From Lycium barbarum (lineage: Eukaryota > Streptophyta > Magnoliopsida > Solanales > Solanaceae): DNA of 64,000 nt. Made by a program: the position numbers and the translations under genes. Under the pieces are notes generated by a model. It saw only the letters and a program-made list of their open reading frames with translations. It made no database searches and had not been told where the DNA came from. Location: the NCBI RefSeq assembly GCF_019175385.1, contig NC_083342.1, positions 118,854,376 through 118,918,375 on the forward strand, read 5' to 3'. Position 1 is the stretch's first letter. Every line of letters starts with the position of its first letter. This document shows positions 10,175-27,415 of the stretch, piece after piece.

Positions 10175-13100
10175 TCATATATGTACATCATTACTTGTTG
10201 TATTTTTTGCATTCCTGATCCGGAGATTAGGGACCTGCTGTTTGTCGAGGTTGAGAATCCTCCTCCCCACACTAGGCAACTCAGAAAAAGAATTAAATCT
10301 TAATGTACCTGCAAAATCAAAAGCTAGGTTAGTTAAAAAATCTGCCAATGTGTTTCCTTCCCTGTATATATGTTGTATTATCACATTAAATTCAGCCTTC
10401 ATCCTCTTTATTGCCTCCACCTCTGCAATTATGCACCATGGTATTTTCCAATCTCCATCAACCACTTTTTTCATCAATAAAGAATCAGTTTCTAATATCA
10501 GTGGATGAAGCTCATGGTGCACACAGTATTTCAAACCTTCCATCATTGCTCTTGCCTCAGCCACAACATTAGAATTCTGCCCCAATTCCTTACACTCTGC
10601 ATATTTCAAATCTCCATGCCAGTCCCTCACACAAAAACCATAAGAACTAGGACCAGGATTGCCCTTAGATGCTTCATCAGTGTTACATTTATACCATCTC
10701 TCAAATGGAAGCCTTCAGTATACAGCCCTGGTGATCAAAATAGGAGTATACCCTTCTAGAAAAACAACCAGTTGAGGCCAAAGAAAAGGTATATTTTTGA
10801 ACCATGGGTATCTACTCCTTGTTAAGTAGTACAAATTTCTATTGATCTCATGAATAACCCTATTGAAACTCACTTGTCCTCCATGTTTAATTGTATTTCT
10901 TCTCTTCCACAACTCCCAAGTAATCATAGCAGGCACAGCATATAGGATAGGTTTAAACTTCTCAGCACAATTTATCTTCCACCAAGTTCTGATAACTTGG
11001 TGTATCTGTATCAGATTTATTTGTATTCCAACCGCCTGTTTAAACACATTCCACACATCTGAAGCAAATTTACTTGTCAAGAACAAATGTTGCATAGTCT
11101 CCTGTTGTGGTACAGTACAACAATAACATCTTGAAACAATAGGTATCCTAATCCTCCTTAATGTATCATCAGTAGGTAAGATAGCTTTCCATAATCTCCA
11201 TAGAAAGAAGGATATTTTAAAAGGCACCCCCCTAATCCACAACTGTTTGAAATCAATTTTTTCATGTTCCCTTTGTCTGAGAATGTCCCATGCACTATTT
11301 ACAGAAAAAATTTCTGTACTAGTAGGCATCCACCAAGGTCTATCCCAGTTTCCTTCCAGATCCCCTATATGAATTTCTGACTTGATGTGTTCCACTATGT
11401 CGGTTGGGAAAGATTGATTAAGCAGCTGGTCTTTCCAACATCCCCCATCAATAAGATCTGCCACATCGTCTAGATCTTCATTTAAGGGATATTCAATAGA
11501 AACTACATAGTGCAAAGGACCCAATTTGGTCCAATTTTCATACCAAACATTGGCAGTCCCTCCTTTGATTTCCCACCAAATTTCTTGCTCTATTTCTCCC
11601 CTTACTTGCAGCATTTTCTTCCATACTTGAGTTCCACCTTTCCATTGTACCAAAGTAGGTATTACTTTCTTACAATATTTGTTCCACATGTAATTTGCCC
11701 ACACAGAGGAAGTGGTTCTGAATCTCCACCACAATTTAGCAAATAAAGCATTGGACAAATCAAACAAATATTTAAACCCCAGACCACCCTCTACAGTTGG
11801 AAGACAAACATCTTTCCAAGAGACCCAGTGTCTACTCCTCTCTTCTTCCTTAGTACTCCAAAAGAATCTGGCAAAAATCCTATGAAGCTCCTTAATTACA
11901 CACTTAGGAGGTACAATCACTGAGAGTAGATATATCGGCATACTTTGAAGAACACTATTAATCAGAACAGCTTTGCCTCCAAAGGACAGTATCTTCCCTT
12001 TCCAAGAATGTAATTTTCCTTTCAACTTCTTAAAAAGATCAGCATAGTATATCTTTTTCTTTATAGAGTGACAAATGGGACATCCTAGATAAGTGAAAGG
12101 GAACAAACCCTTAGTAAAACCAGTTATACCGTCAACTGATTGAGTCAAATCATTGCCCACCTTAGAGTACATGTAGAAAGAACTCTTAGATGCATTAATT
12201 AACTGCCCAGAAGTCTGTTCATATTTCTTGAGAACCTGCATGATTTTTCTTAGAGATATGAATCAGCAGAAGCAAAAATAATTGTATCATCAGCATAAGC
12301 CAGATGATTCAATGGATTTGTCCACTTTGGCATCCCATGCCCAACATACTTAGCATCTTCAAATAAATTATTTAAAGCCCTTGATAATACCTCTGTTGAG
12401 AGTAGAAATAAAGCTGGAGATAGAGGGTCCCCTTGTTTCACACCTCTTGAAGAATGAAAAAATCGAGTAGCTTGCCCATTTAGTAACACATAATACCAAT
12501 TGTTCTCTATTAACCTTCTAATTAGATTAATAAGATGCTCAGCAAAACCCATCTTTCTTAACACATGCATTAGGTATTTCCATGATACTCTATCATAAGC
12601 CTTGGCCATATCCAATTTTATAACAACATTTGCAGGCTTACCCCTTATTCTGATATCTGAGACTATCTCTTGAGTTAGTAAGATATTCTCAAATATATTC
12701 CTCTCTTTCACAAAGCCTGACTGATTTGAGGAAATTAAAGTAGGAAGAATACTTTCCAACCTGTCATGTAGAACCCTTGAAATCACTTTGTTGATGAAGT
12801 TAGATAAACTGATAGGCCTCATATCTGAGAAAGTATGTACTGTCTATTTCTTAGGAATAAGAACCAGATTAGTATGAGTAATAGATTTAGGCAATTCTCT
12901 ACCATCAAAAAAGGCTAAAACTACAGCATGAACATCATTTCCAACTATATCCCAACACTGCTAATAAAATAAGCCTGGAAACCCATCTGGACCACTAGCA
13001 CTATCTCCACCCAATGCAAAAACTGCCCTTTTGACTTCATTCTTGGAGGGATAAGAACAAAGTGCAATATTTGTGTAACCATGGATAGGACATGCTGAAG

Positions 13101-14329
13101 AAGCTCATAGTCCACTGTATCTCCTTCCTGAGTGAACTGTTTTGTGAAAAAATTCACTGCTTCCTCTGAGATTTGATCTATTGAATCCAACCATACACCA
13201 TTGCAATCCTGAATTCTTTTTATTTGTAACTTTTTCCTCTTGCCATTCACATGTTAGTGTTTCTGTCTCCTTCAGTGAACCAGGAAAAACCAGCTTTCTG
13301 CCTCCAATATTGTTCTTCAATGTTTAGATACTTTTTCAACTCTGTCTGTGCCTTCTGAAGCACAATCCTGTTGATTATGCTAGGATCTTCTTCAAATAGT
13401 TGTTCCTTCACCCTAACCACTTCCTCTCTGATAGATAATTGCTTGAAGATGTCCCCATAAGTGTCTCGACTCCATTTGGTTAAAGCCCTCTTTAAATTCT
13501 TCAATCTTTGCTTGAAAGCCAAGAAAGGAGTCCCCACAAATTCCGTCTGCCAGTGCTGCTTCACCATATCCTGAAATGACTCATGTTGTGTCCAAAAATT
13601 CAAAAATCTAAAAGGTTTCTTAAGACCGACTGCTTCTTCACCACATGATAATAATAGAGGGGAATGGTCTGACCCTGTTCTTGTTAAATGTTCCACTTCA
13701 ATATGTGGAAGCATGTCCTGAAATAGGGAGTTTACCACAATTCTGTCCAGTCTTTTAAAAATACAGTCCTCTGTCGCCCTACCATTCCACCATGTATATG
13801 GACTTCCTTTAAAACCCATGTCAAATAAATCACAAGAATTTACACAGTATGCAAAATCTTCATATTCAGCCAATGTGACAGGTAAGCCTCCCAATTTCTC
13901 CTCATCTGATAGAATAGCATTAAAATCTCCCCCAGCCATCCAAGGCAAATTCATAGAATTTGCTAATTGATACAGATTATCCCACAATACTAGCCTTTCT
14001 TTTTCATCACATTTAGCATAGACAAAAGTAGCAATAATTTCTTTCTCTATGTCTTAGTGATGTATCTTCAAAGTGATTTGTTGATCTTCATCCATTATTA
14101 CTTCCCATTGGACTGTAGCATCCACAAAAACCCAAATTTTCCCATTCTTGTTTGAAATAGCAGCCTCCATGCCAAGTCTTCTTTTGTACTTTTCCAAGTG
14201 TCTACAATTCTGGAAAGGTTCCAATAATGCAACTATGAAACACTTGTGTTGATTTTGTAAATTGATGAGTCTCTGAAATGCCTGTTGAGTATTAACAGAC
14301 CTAATATTCCAAATTAAGGCGTTAATCAT
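10175..14329 (-). pseudogene. LINE ORF2 (endonuclease, reverse transcriptase, RNase H), broken
   Basis: ORF2 encodes the enzymes of target-primed reverse transcription. Visible pieces: the start INALIWNIRSVNT (14329-14054); the endonuclease core with GGDFNAIL and SDHSPLLL (13987-13247); reverse transcriptase with MRPISLSN, KLDMAKAYDRVSW, GVKQGDPLSPALF and the catalytic LAYADD (12822-12250); thumb and zinc region (12241-10715); RNase H with AEARAMMEGL and HIYREGNTLADFL (10630-10175). The frame is interrupted at about 14054, 13247, 12945, 12250 and 10715. It is non-functional, although the YADD motif survives. Confidence 0.85.
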
Positions 14330-14493
14330 TGTTTACCCTTTGAAGAAGCTGTCCTCTTTGAAATTCTTTTTGTCTGTGGTATCTCTTGGACTTTATGTTT
14401 TTTTCCACTCTTAGCTAGAGCCTTAGGTGATAAACCAGCTTCTCTAGCTACTTTATGGATGTTGTTGGCCCTGTCCTCCATTTCTTTATCTTC

Positions 14494-16660
14494 CTAAATT
14501 TGTTGCACCCTCCCTGAAGCTTCTTGGATTTCTATTTGAGAAACTTTATGTGCTACAATGTCTTGTAGGTTAGCATTAAGATATGGAATCCTGTTTTTTT
14601 CTGCTAACTGGCTTTGATTTATATTCTTGACTGCAGGCACCTGGTTCTTTTCAGCAATATCAATCAGCAGCTGTGATTCAGTGGGGGATGAAGACCTTTC
14701 TAGTACCTTTTCATTTAAATCAATCATTATATGCTCTTGTACTTCATCAACTAGTCTTGTATGTATTTCCACTTCAGTGATTTTTTTACTAGCTGCTTCA
14801 TCATGTATGTTAGCATTTGTATTGTCAGAATCACATGCTCTTACTGCCTCTGAATTACTGAACTGCTCCTCTATTTCCCCATCTGGTGGCTTCTTTTCAG
14901 GTAGATTATGTCCTTTTGCCTCCAAACTATTTGTCTCTGCAGGCTGACCCTCTATACTATCTGGTTCCTTGGAAGAAGATGCACATGTGGATACCTCATG
15001 TATGTTACAACTCGTTGTTTGCTCTCTATATCTGCCCCACTCTCCATAGGTAATTCCCCTTGTTCCTTCAGAATTGAAATATCTTCTTGTGTAATTTTAT
15101 CCTCTGTTTGTTCTTCTGAACCAGAACCTTCAAGGTCCTCCACTCTATCACCCCATTTATGTTGCTCCTCCCCAATCTCTGGTACTGTATCAAGGACCTT
15201 GCCAAAAGTATTTGCCACCCATATCTTTGTACCTTTTGTCTCCTGATCTTGCCTTTGCTTCTCTGACTTTTTGCTTTCATTTTCATTTGATGCAGTCCCT
15301 GCTTTGTTGTTGGTGTTTCCAGAGTATTTCTCTATTTCCTCGTTATTTTCATCATGATCTTCCTTGTTCTCCTCTAACCCCTCAGTAGTCAAAGCGTGAA
15401 ACTTGTTCTGAGTTTGAATGGTTTTACTTGTCTGAGAACCATTTGTTTCAGTCTCCTTCCCTTTTTTCTCTTCCGTAGCACTGTTTCTCCTGTCCTTCTT
15501 AGCATTCCAATTTTGTAAGTTTCCAACTACTTTCCCACTTGACAAAATTTTAACAGGTCTGTTAATCTTGTTTCTTTGCTGCTGGTTGACTCTTTTATCT
15601 TGGACTTTAGCATTGGTTGTTGCATCAGTCTTGTTCCTCTCTACTGGAGTTTCTTCCTTGTGGTCAATTATAGTCTCATTATGTCTCTTCTCCTTATCAA
15701 ACCTCAATTCAGGATTCAAAATTCTACATTCCTTCTCTTCATGCCCTTGTAATCGACATTCAAAGCAGTATTTAGGTAAATAATCATACGTAATAGGCAC
15801 TGCTTCTGTTCTCTCCTGTCCAGTAGCTTCATTTAAAATAACCATCTGAACAGACATAGGGAGTTCATCATTTAAGTCCACTAGCACCTTCACCCTAGCA
15901 CAACTTGGGCGAGTTTATTAATAGTTGCCTGGTCCAAGTGTAGAGGTTTGCCTACTGCTGAGGCTAGTGAAAAAAAAGACTCCTTTACAAAGTATGTGGG
16001 TAAAAGATTGGGGAAAGAGATCCATGCCATAACTTTGGTAGTCTCTTCCTCAACTTTAAACGTCGGATCATATATTAAAGGTCTCATTTGATAATAATAT
16101 CCATCTTTCGAGTTGATAAAATATGATCCTTTAGATGTGAGATTTATAAAATCTTCCATTAGAGAAAGTCGTATCAAAATATGTCGAGATCTCAAAACAC
16201 CAATATTACATTCTCCTTTAATACCACACTGCAATAGTATTGCTTTTCTTAGTTCATCAATGTCCGGCCATCCATAGGAAAATTTTCCTACAACAGCGTA
16301 CTGCAACTTTTCAATAACATTCATTCATAAAACTTCCTCCTCTGTCCATTGAACTCTACGCACCCCATTAACATAAGTGATAGGTTTCTGTTCAATTGAA
16401 TCTACTTTAACAGTGTTTTGCATAATATCCTTCAATAAAATTGGTTTTTGAATAGTATCCTGAATAATTGCCAATTGGCTGGTGTTTTGATTATTCAACA
16501 AAGGAAAATCTGATGTGGAAGCAGTATTCAAAGGCTGACCAGTCCCCGGAGGAGGCTGGCCGCCGGCCATCATGGCCATGTCGACGGCTATTGTTGCTAG
16601 GGTAGGGTTTTTTTTTTTTTTTTTTTTTAGTGCATGGGCTACTGAGGGGTTAGAGGACAC
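14494..16660 (-). pseudogene. LINE ORF1 (DUF4283 and CCHC zinc knuckle), broken
   Basis: ORF1 is the RNA-binding protein of plant L1 elements. A DUF4283-like region lies at 16324-15890 (VGKFSYGWPDIDELRKAI and following). A CCHC knuckle, C-FE-C-RLQG-H-EEKE-C, lies near 15755-15710, followed by a long Lys/Glu/Asn-rich tail. Breaks: an in-frame TGA at 16325, directly before the Met at 16324; an apparent one-base deletion at about 15890 that shifts the frame; and another break at 14952-14925. The first in-frame Met candidates lie at 16660 and near 16580. Confidence 0.75.
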
Positions 16661-16664
16661 GTTT

Positions 16665-18379
16665 TTTTTTTGTATAATTAAACATTACAAAACGTAACCA
16701 ATAGTACTTATGAATGTTGCTCTCCACACCTAATCAATGAGTCAAAAGTATAATCAATAGAGACGCTTTTAGGTAAAAGATGACCCTTCTAAATTTATTT
16801 TACTCCTATATGGGAAAGAATTTGTTTAGAAAAAAAAAAAAGATTAAGCTTTTATCACAGGAAAGCATGTTAGCAAGCATAAAAGCAACTTTGATGGTTC
16901 TTTAAGCGTCCCATTGAACTTTGGAATTTGCTGGACTAGAAAGTTATCGTTGAACTTTCAACGAATTGTTATCTTGACAAGTACTCTTTTTGACCTTTTC
17001 TTCCGTTACAAAGTAAAGTTTCATATTTTCTTATATATATGTAGTATAAAATGTTTACAATATTTCTTATAATTTGGAAAAAATGTCAAAAGTATTTCAA
17101 TGTTGATGTCAGACCTTTTAACAGTAGAATACACACTTTGAGAGTGCTAATTAAAAATTACCAAAAATGGGATTACGAAAAGGATTAGGGAACAACATAT
17201 CTTACAATTGCTAATTTCTTATTCTAATTGGACAATCATAATAATAAAATTGATCATAACAAGTTTTATGGGTTTTTGTTGCAAATTACAACATATGACG
17301 GGCTTGAATAGCAATTAGCAAGAGGTGTTTTAGCTAATTGTTGGTCTCATCTGCTTTAGAATCAAACGTTCTTTTGTTTCAAAAGAAAACTACTACTAGA
17401 TTTGAAGTCTGTGGTCTCACACAATAGTTGTTTTTAGTAATTATATTCTTCTCTCTTTTCTGTGGAGTCAAGATCTAGAACATGGGGTTTATTGACCCAG
17501 GCATGTGAAAGTAAGAATTATGTAAGAATAATAATTGATGGTAAAGAAGTGGGACAGATATGATGGTCTATCAATTGGTAATTCTGGTGACAACAAGTCT
17601 TGGGGTGAAGTACCACAATCATAATCATTTATTACACGAAGCTTTTAATTTAATTTACGCTATTGATATTTCCTTCTTAGAGCTGGTATACCTTACTATT
17701 TGTTTGCATTTAATTAAGGTTTAAATTTTAATTATTCAGATTCATAATTCATTAGTAAGTGAAGTTTTTTAGAACCACGCAATAGATCTAAATAAAATAA
17801 AAATAATTAAAATTCAAATCTTTATTAAGGGTAAACAATGTCTCCTGCAAACCACCACGGTTTTAATAATTTTTATTTTGACAGACCGAGCTATGGAACT
17901 TAGCTAAACGCCAAACCAGCTCTTTCTCTATGTGGCATTAAAAATAATAGCGTATCTTTGGTTTGCCAAAAAGAATAAAAAAAAGAGAAAAAACAAGTGT
18001 AAAGGATCTATCAACGAGTCATGAGCATAAACAAAAGATTAAATACTATTTAAGAGACAATTTGTGATTGTCTATTTGAAGAATGAATGGTAGCTCACAG
18101 ATTTAGTTTCTTATTTCAGGCTTCGATCCTCGTACAACAACCTTTTTTTTTCTTCCTCTACCGACAAGCCACTTCCAAAATAAATACATAAACAATCCTA
18201 TCAAAAATTGAATATGTCCTTCTTTTTTAGTTTATGTCAAAAATGATGTATCCGGTTTAAATTTCTTCTACTGAATTCAATGTATCTTAAAATTACGAAT
18301 TTAGATCTAATAATTGTTAAATTTGTATACCACATTAAAAGTACTATGCATCTGCAGCTTGTAAATACTGAATTCATGA
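16665..18379. other. Intergenic stretch upstream of the kinase gene
   Basis: AT-rich with short homopolymers and no credible gene. Distal upstream region of the UMP-CMP kinase gene. I see no complete transposon here. Confidence 0.4.
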
Positions 18380-18642
18380 TATTTCTCCGTCTCAAAGTAG
18401 GCGTCGTTTTAGCCCTTTTCATGCCATAAAAAAAATACAATATATATTATTTATTAAATTGACGCTATTTATTAGATGTTTCGTGAGTATTTAATACTAT
18501 TAATAAAAAATATTTCTTTAATATAAGGATATTGTTGGAAGTAATTACTAATTAGTATTGTTTTGAATTTATAAGGCAATAATTATTTTGGAACTTGTTT
18601 TGTTGTTTCTAAAACGACATTTATTTTGAGACGGAGGGAGTA
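18380..18642. mobile_element. Stowaway-like MITE, about 260 bp
   Basis: The left end TTTCTCCGTCTCAAAGTAGG and the reverse complement of the right end, CTCCCTCCGTCTCAAAATAA, form the inverted repeat. Both inner ends continue into GTCGTTTTAG and the outer flanks are TA. This fits Stowaway (Tc1/mariner) MITEs. It lies about 210 bp upstream of the kinase TATA box and so may be part of its promoter. Confidence 0.75.
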
Positions 18643-18852
18643 GTGCATAAAATGGGACTCCCATTTACGTGTCCAATAACTTTTTTTTAATATCAGAAAT
18701 TCCTAAAATATGATGTGCAAAATTCACAAAAAAAAAAAGGTTGAAGGGAAGAGTAAGGATTGAACGCAACGCGTGGAGTGAGAAAGCGAAAAGGGGACAG
18801 GTTTTACCGTTCAAAATGGTTCCCCCAATTTTCAGTTGTTTCGTTTTGGCCC

Positions 18853-18860
18853 TATAAATA
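18853..18860 (+). promoter_or_regulatory. TATA box of the UMP-CMP kinase gene
   Basis: TATAAATA lies about 30 bp before a pyrimidine-rich probable transcription start region (about 18885-18900). The leader exon then ends at TTTG|GTAAGC (18934/18935). A 942-bp leader intron runs to CTGCAG at 19876, so the start codon is in the second transcribed exon. Long leader introns often raise expression of plant housekeeping genes. Confidence 0.6.
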
Positions 18861-19912
18861 TATCTCAAACACGCTACCGACCTCTTCGCATTACATTCCC
18901 TCCCTTTTTCTGCCTCACACAAATCTCTACTTTGGTAAGCTTCAGATCTCGATTTGATCTAATTAGGTGAATTTGAATTTCAAACTGGCATTGTTCGATT
19001 TACTACTGCATTTTTGAATTCTTCATTTTAGTGTCCTTTTGTTTGCTCTGATCTGCGTGGATTTCATTTGATTTGAGCCCCGGTTGATTTATTAGGCTCC
19101 ATGTTCTTCTTCTTGAGATTTGATTTTGTGTTTTTTTGGCGCTTTTTTTGCTTTGATGATCTGATTAGGAATTTGCTTCCTTTTTTGTCGGTTGATCTCT
19201 TGCAATTTCATCTCGTTTTGCACCCACTGCTCATTTTAGTTCAATGTTTTTCGTGTAAAATCTTGATTTTTTGCTCTTTTCTTTTGGGGGGTGGGGCTGA
19301 TCTGAATTGCAATCTATTAATTTCTTAATGGGCGTGATTTTTGGGGTGACACTTATTTTGGGACGGAGTAATTGTTCATGCTAAGGCGAGTGCATGTACC
19401 AAAACATACTTAGTGACTTGGGGCTCTGGCTTTTTGCTTTTGATTGTCATCTATTGTAAAGATTGATGTGTTATATAGTTCTAGCTAAGTAATGTACATT
19501 TTTTGGAGACATTGTGGCTGCAGCACTACAAAAGTTTTTTATTTTTTTTTCCTCTCGCTTTGTCAATTGGATCTTTTCTTCTTCTTTTTTTTTTTTTTTT
19601 TTTATAATTAGGAGCTGTAGTATTAAGCCTTCTAATGTGAGCACGTTCAATTTTATTATGTGATCTGAAGCTCTTTTATATTTAAGTTAAGATTCCATTA
19701 TCCGATCTGTATATCTTCTCGTGATGCAGAAATGAAAGTGCAAGTCTGTTCCTTCATGATGTTCAACCCCCCTACATTTTTAGTGTCGGCATCATCTCTC
19801 TTTGTTTCACTTACTTCAAACATAGAAGAATGTGCATGTAATGTTCCTGAGTAATCAATTGACTATCTTTCTGCAGACAATTTCATAAGACCAAGTTACT
19901 TACCAGACATCC

Positions 19913-23563
<3,651 letters not shown>

Positions 23564-23918
23564 GAATTCATTAGTAGAGAGGCATTACGATTAAGTGTTA
23601 TGGTAATTGAGAACTCAACTTTGGCCTTGCTTTAATGTGTGATCTGTTTCTGCTTCTCGGAATTGATTGTACTGTTAACTAACCTTTTCTTATGGCATTC
23701 CATTCTCCCCAGGTATACCAGTATTGTTTGCATATTGGTGCTTGCTCTGGTGCCTTTAGCAAGACGATGTATCTTTATAGATTCTACTTTTATAGAAGTT
23801 TATGGCAAAATTCTCTTTTGGATATTTTTTGTTCTTTTGAAGATGTTGTATTATTGGCCTATTGCCTCAGTATGGTTATCATTGTCGAGACTGAATTTTG
23901 ATAAATAAGATTATATGA

Positions 23919-23921
<3 letters not shown>

Positions 23922-23972
<51 letters not shown>
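23922..23972 (+). repeat. Compound microsatellite (CT)n(CA)n
   Basis: About 15 CT units run directly into about 10 CA units, roughly 360 bp downstream of the kinase stop codon. It may be in or just beyond the 3' UTR. A length-variable marker candidate. Confidence 0.95.
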
Positions 23973-24101
23973 TATTTGGGCCTGTTGTGAATGAATTACG
24001 AATTGGGGCTTAACGTATGGTAGTATTGACAGATCCAGAAATGCTTTTACATCCTCCCATTCCCCCTCGTCCCCCCAACTCAGCACCCACACCAACAAAA
24101 G

Positions 24102-24230
24102 TACAACAAAAACTACATACCTAGTGTAATTTCACAATTGGGGTCTGAAGAGAGAAGAATATACTCAAATCTTACCCCCACCTTTGGGGGATAGGGATAG
24201 AGAGGCTGTCTCGATACTCTCGGCAACCAT
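24102..24230 (-). mobile_element. TTG-tailed short retroposon between the convergent genes
   Basis: The plus strand reads ACAACAAAAACTACATACC, then GTGTAATTTCACAATTGGGG, then TAGAGAGGCTGTCTCGATAC, matching the conserved 3' part of the TTG-tailed repeat in minus orientation. It sits between the converging 3' ends of the kinase and uL18 genes. Confidence 0.65.
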
Positions 24231-24702
24231 ACCAACAAAAGTAAGCAATGCTTTTATATCGGAGAACAAGTAGATGCATATGGTTTACTGAGAACAAATT
24301 GGTTTGGATTGATTTTGGAGGGATTGTTTTGTGTTGGAAGAACTGTTGGAACACAATTTAAACAAAAACAGTTCTTTTTTTTAGCTTTTATGATGAATAA
24401 ATCCTTAGAACTCGGTAATTCGGCTAGTTAGGCACCATTCTCATTTGTGCAAATGTGAGAACAATGGCCCTATCTTGATCCTGTCAGAGCATTTTCCCCA
24501 AGAAAGACTACACTCTAGGTAAATATTCCCCACCCGTACTACAGTAATAGAACAATCTTTTGACTAGTAACACTATCATATGCTACAGCGACGAGCTCTG
24601 AAGAATACAGAAGAAGACGTATATGTTCCAATAGCTGAGTATAACTGATCCTGAAAAAACTAATATAGCTAGTTGCAAGTAAGAATTACACAAAGTGAAA
24701 TT

Positions 24703-27270
24703 TTAAACAAATATGATGCCATTTTGTTGAATAGTATCAAGAATAATCCCAAGTCTGCCTTCTATCCGCTCATTCTTCCCGGGCTCGTATGCAATGGCAT
24801 AGACATCAGCTTCTTTTGATCGCTCTGCAATCAACTTGCCTATAACCCTGGCAGCATCGTTATCAGTAAGGGATGGCAATGAGTTCCTTAAGTCTCTCGC
24901 GTTTGTGGTAGCAACAGAGATCACCTTGCTGGTTCCTCGATGCATGACTTTTGCATGGATAAATCGTTTTGAAAAGAAAACATTTAGTAAAAAAGGTCTC
25001 AAATACATATCTGTTCTTTGTTTCCATGATTTCCTGTTGGGCCTTTTTGCAGCTTCACTCCGAGATCTTCTTGTCCAAGCAGCCTCAATGACTAATTTCT
25101 ACAAGACATGAATAAGTACATTCTCAAATCCGCATGAAACATCTACGCATGCAGCAGTTTCTAAGTCCTATTGTTTCTATCTGTTATCCATGCTAAGCTA
25201 GGATATAAACATGTCAGAATACACCACACTTTCGGAAATCGTATCTTTTATGAATACCTCATATTTTGATCCAAACTCTTATCTCTTCTTAGAGCAAGCA
25301 CCTCATGCGACCAAAAGATAAACCTCTTTCATAGATTAAAAGTTCTCCAACTTGAAAGAATCTTGTCTCCTGACCTCTTTATACTATTAAAACAAAAAAT
25401 TCTCTTCTAACCACGACTTTGTCAAAAAGATATGTACTTGCAGAAAAAAGTTAGCAGAAGTAGCTTTGCTATTAGGTAAGCGATGAAGAAACAGAATGAA
25501 TACGATTACGATTTTGAAGTCTACAATTTTTTTGAAAAGCTGGATAAAGATATTCAAATTTCACTCACATGACCGATCTCTGTACATCACATATGCTCAA
25601 TTCTAGAAGTTATTTTCCACAAACCAGCACATCTATTTAATATTAAATAATAAAAGGAACATAACAGGCACATGTATCCAAGTCAAGCACGATATAAGTT
25701 CAACCAAGAGATTTAAAACATTGTTCAAAATACTCATAAAAGGAAACCTCTGCATGTGAATATAGCTTTGCGGAATATAATTGCAGATAAAGGTGAGATA
25801 ATGAATGAAACTACAACAAGGTTTCTCTGCAAATAACTCTGGATGTGAAAATACAGAGCCAAGGGGCGATCTTTGAATAGGAAAAAGAGTGGATCTGCAA
25901 GGTTCCAAATGAATTGGCTTATCCCAAAAAGTCCTTGGCTTATCTTGTGCCTGGTACGTATTAACTCTATCCTAACATAATTCTTTAAAAAAAAAGGTTG
26001 GTTGCCAATTCTGAAGCTCAAAGTATGAAAATCTTTTACATTAACAGCTTAATCAAAATGCAAATGCAATACAAGTGGGCCGAGCTAACCTTATGTCAGG
26101 ATGCATAAAAGCAGCAGTGAGCATTCAGTTACAATTTTTAAAAAGGTCTTATTAGATTAGGCAGATATATTCAAGTTCTGGTCTAATAATATTTACACGG
26201 ATCAGGAACTTCATCGAGCACTCTCTACTTTCCTACAATCATGTGCAGATATCTAGACTCTTAAGAATACAAATAGCTATGTTAGAAAACGGAACATATT
26301 TACAACTGTTTGAACAATTCCTTTTCCCGTCTTTATGTCCTCATTCGACCACCTTCTTTTTCCCCTCCCCCAAAGGAGGTTTCATCATTCAGAAACTTAG
26401 AAACCATAACAGTCAAATCTCTATTTTGCCTGAGAATGGGGTTTGCTCTCTCATTTTGCTTCAGAATTTCTCAAATTGATCGTGCGAAATGTCTCAAAAA
26501 GTCTAGATCGCATAAAGATCTAATCTTTCAAAAGGAACACTGTCATTTCAGCTGAATTTTAGAAGTTGGATGGTTCTTTTACATCCAGCTCCTTTTTCCT
26601 TTGTAATATATCAAAATATTGTATGTTAATTCACATCAATCAAGCAGATGTCAGAAGAAAAACCAAACAAATCTCCTTGAATCAACTGATATAAGAGTTC
26701 ATTACCAATCTTGATAAACTGAACAATTAATGCCTACTCCTCAGCTAAGCCCCCTTGGCAATCCAAAAGACAAAAAAATAAGGGGGACAAATAAATCAAT
26801 CAGGATAAGGTGGAAACATACAGTTGCAATTAAGCATAAATTCGAAGAAGTGGTTACATACTATTACACCCTCCTTCACATTTTGTTTGACCTAAGTTAC
26901 TATCTAGAGTCAATAATATTCCAATTTCATTAAAGGTACGTACTTTATTAGTATATGGAATTCAAAATTTTGTCTCTCATCTCATGTTGCCTTTTCACTC
27001 TTCATAAAAACAAATATGAAATGTGTATACAGGTTGATTCTAATTAGAGCAAGAAATTACAGGACCAAAAAGATTCTCTAACAAAATAAACCAAGAATCA
27101 GAAAGAAAGAAAGAAGATACCTTGTGGAGAGAGAGATTTGAAGGGCATGGAATGGAGAGTTTGAGTTGGGGTAAAGAAGAAGACCATGAAAGGGAATTGG
27201 GTTTGTGTGTAGAGGCAGATGGAAGCAATTCTGAGGAAAGGGAGAAAGATAAAGAAGAACAAGTAGCCAT
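24703..27270 (-). CDS. uL18-like (L18p/L5e family) ribosomal protein, 181 aa, two exons
   Basis: Exons are 27270-27121 (50 codons) and 25098-24703 (131 codons plus stop), joined across a 2,022-bp intron (AAG|GTATCT at the donor, CTTGTAG at the acceptor). Both are phase 0. Exon 1 is Ser-rich with a single acidic residue, typical of a plastid or mitochondrial targeting peptide. Exon 2 is the uL18-like fold with [33 protein letters not shown] and [17 protein letters not shown]. It ends [20 protein letters not shown] plus two residues. Family members bind 5S rRNA in the large ribosomal subunit. Plant genomes have several L18p/L5e paralogs with poorly defined roles, so an organellar ribosome role is inferred. 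Convergent with the kinase gene. Confidence 0.85.
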
Positions 27271-27415
27271 TCTTGCTCACTATTCTTCAGTATGCTCGTT
27301 GTTTAATTTGCATATTCCTGTCTAAAGAAATGAACCAACAATACATAGGATAGCCCTATCATGATTTTTACTTTTTTTTTTTCCAGATTGAAGATGAACC
27401 CAACAAAGAAACTAG

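Larger units (their letters stand above)
10025..16664 (-). mobile_element. Decayed L1-type LINE retrotransposon
   Basis: The order on the minus strand is DUF4283 and zinc-knuckle ORF1, then endonuclease, reverse transcriptase, RT-associated zinc region and RNase H. This is the plant L1-type layout. The right (5') end has an A-rich leader complementary to T 16608-16628. The left (3') end lies near 10025, or as far as the T22 tract at 9333. No convincing target duplication was found. Many frameshifts and stops show that it is inactive. Confidence 0.8.

Noticed and set aside
9333..16795. GACCCTTCT on both sides as a LINE target duplication
   Set aside because: It occurs near 9324 and near 16787, but the right copy lies about 120 bp past any LINE-like sequence and the match is only nine bases; chance is likely.
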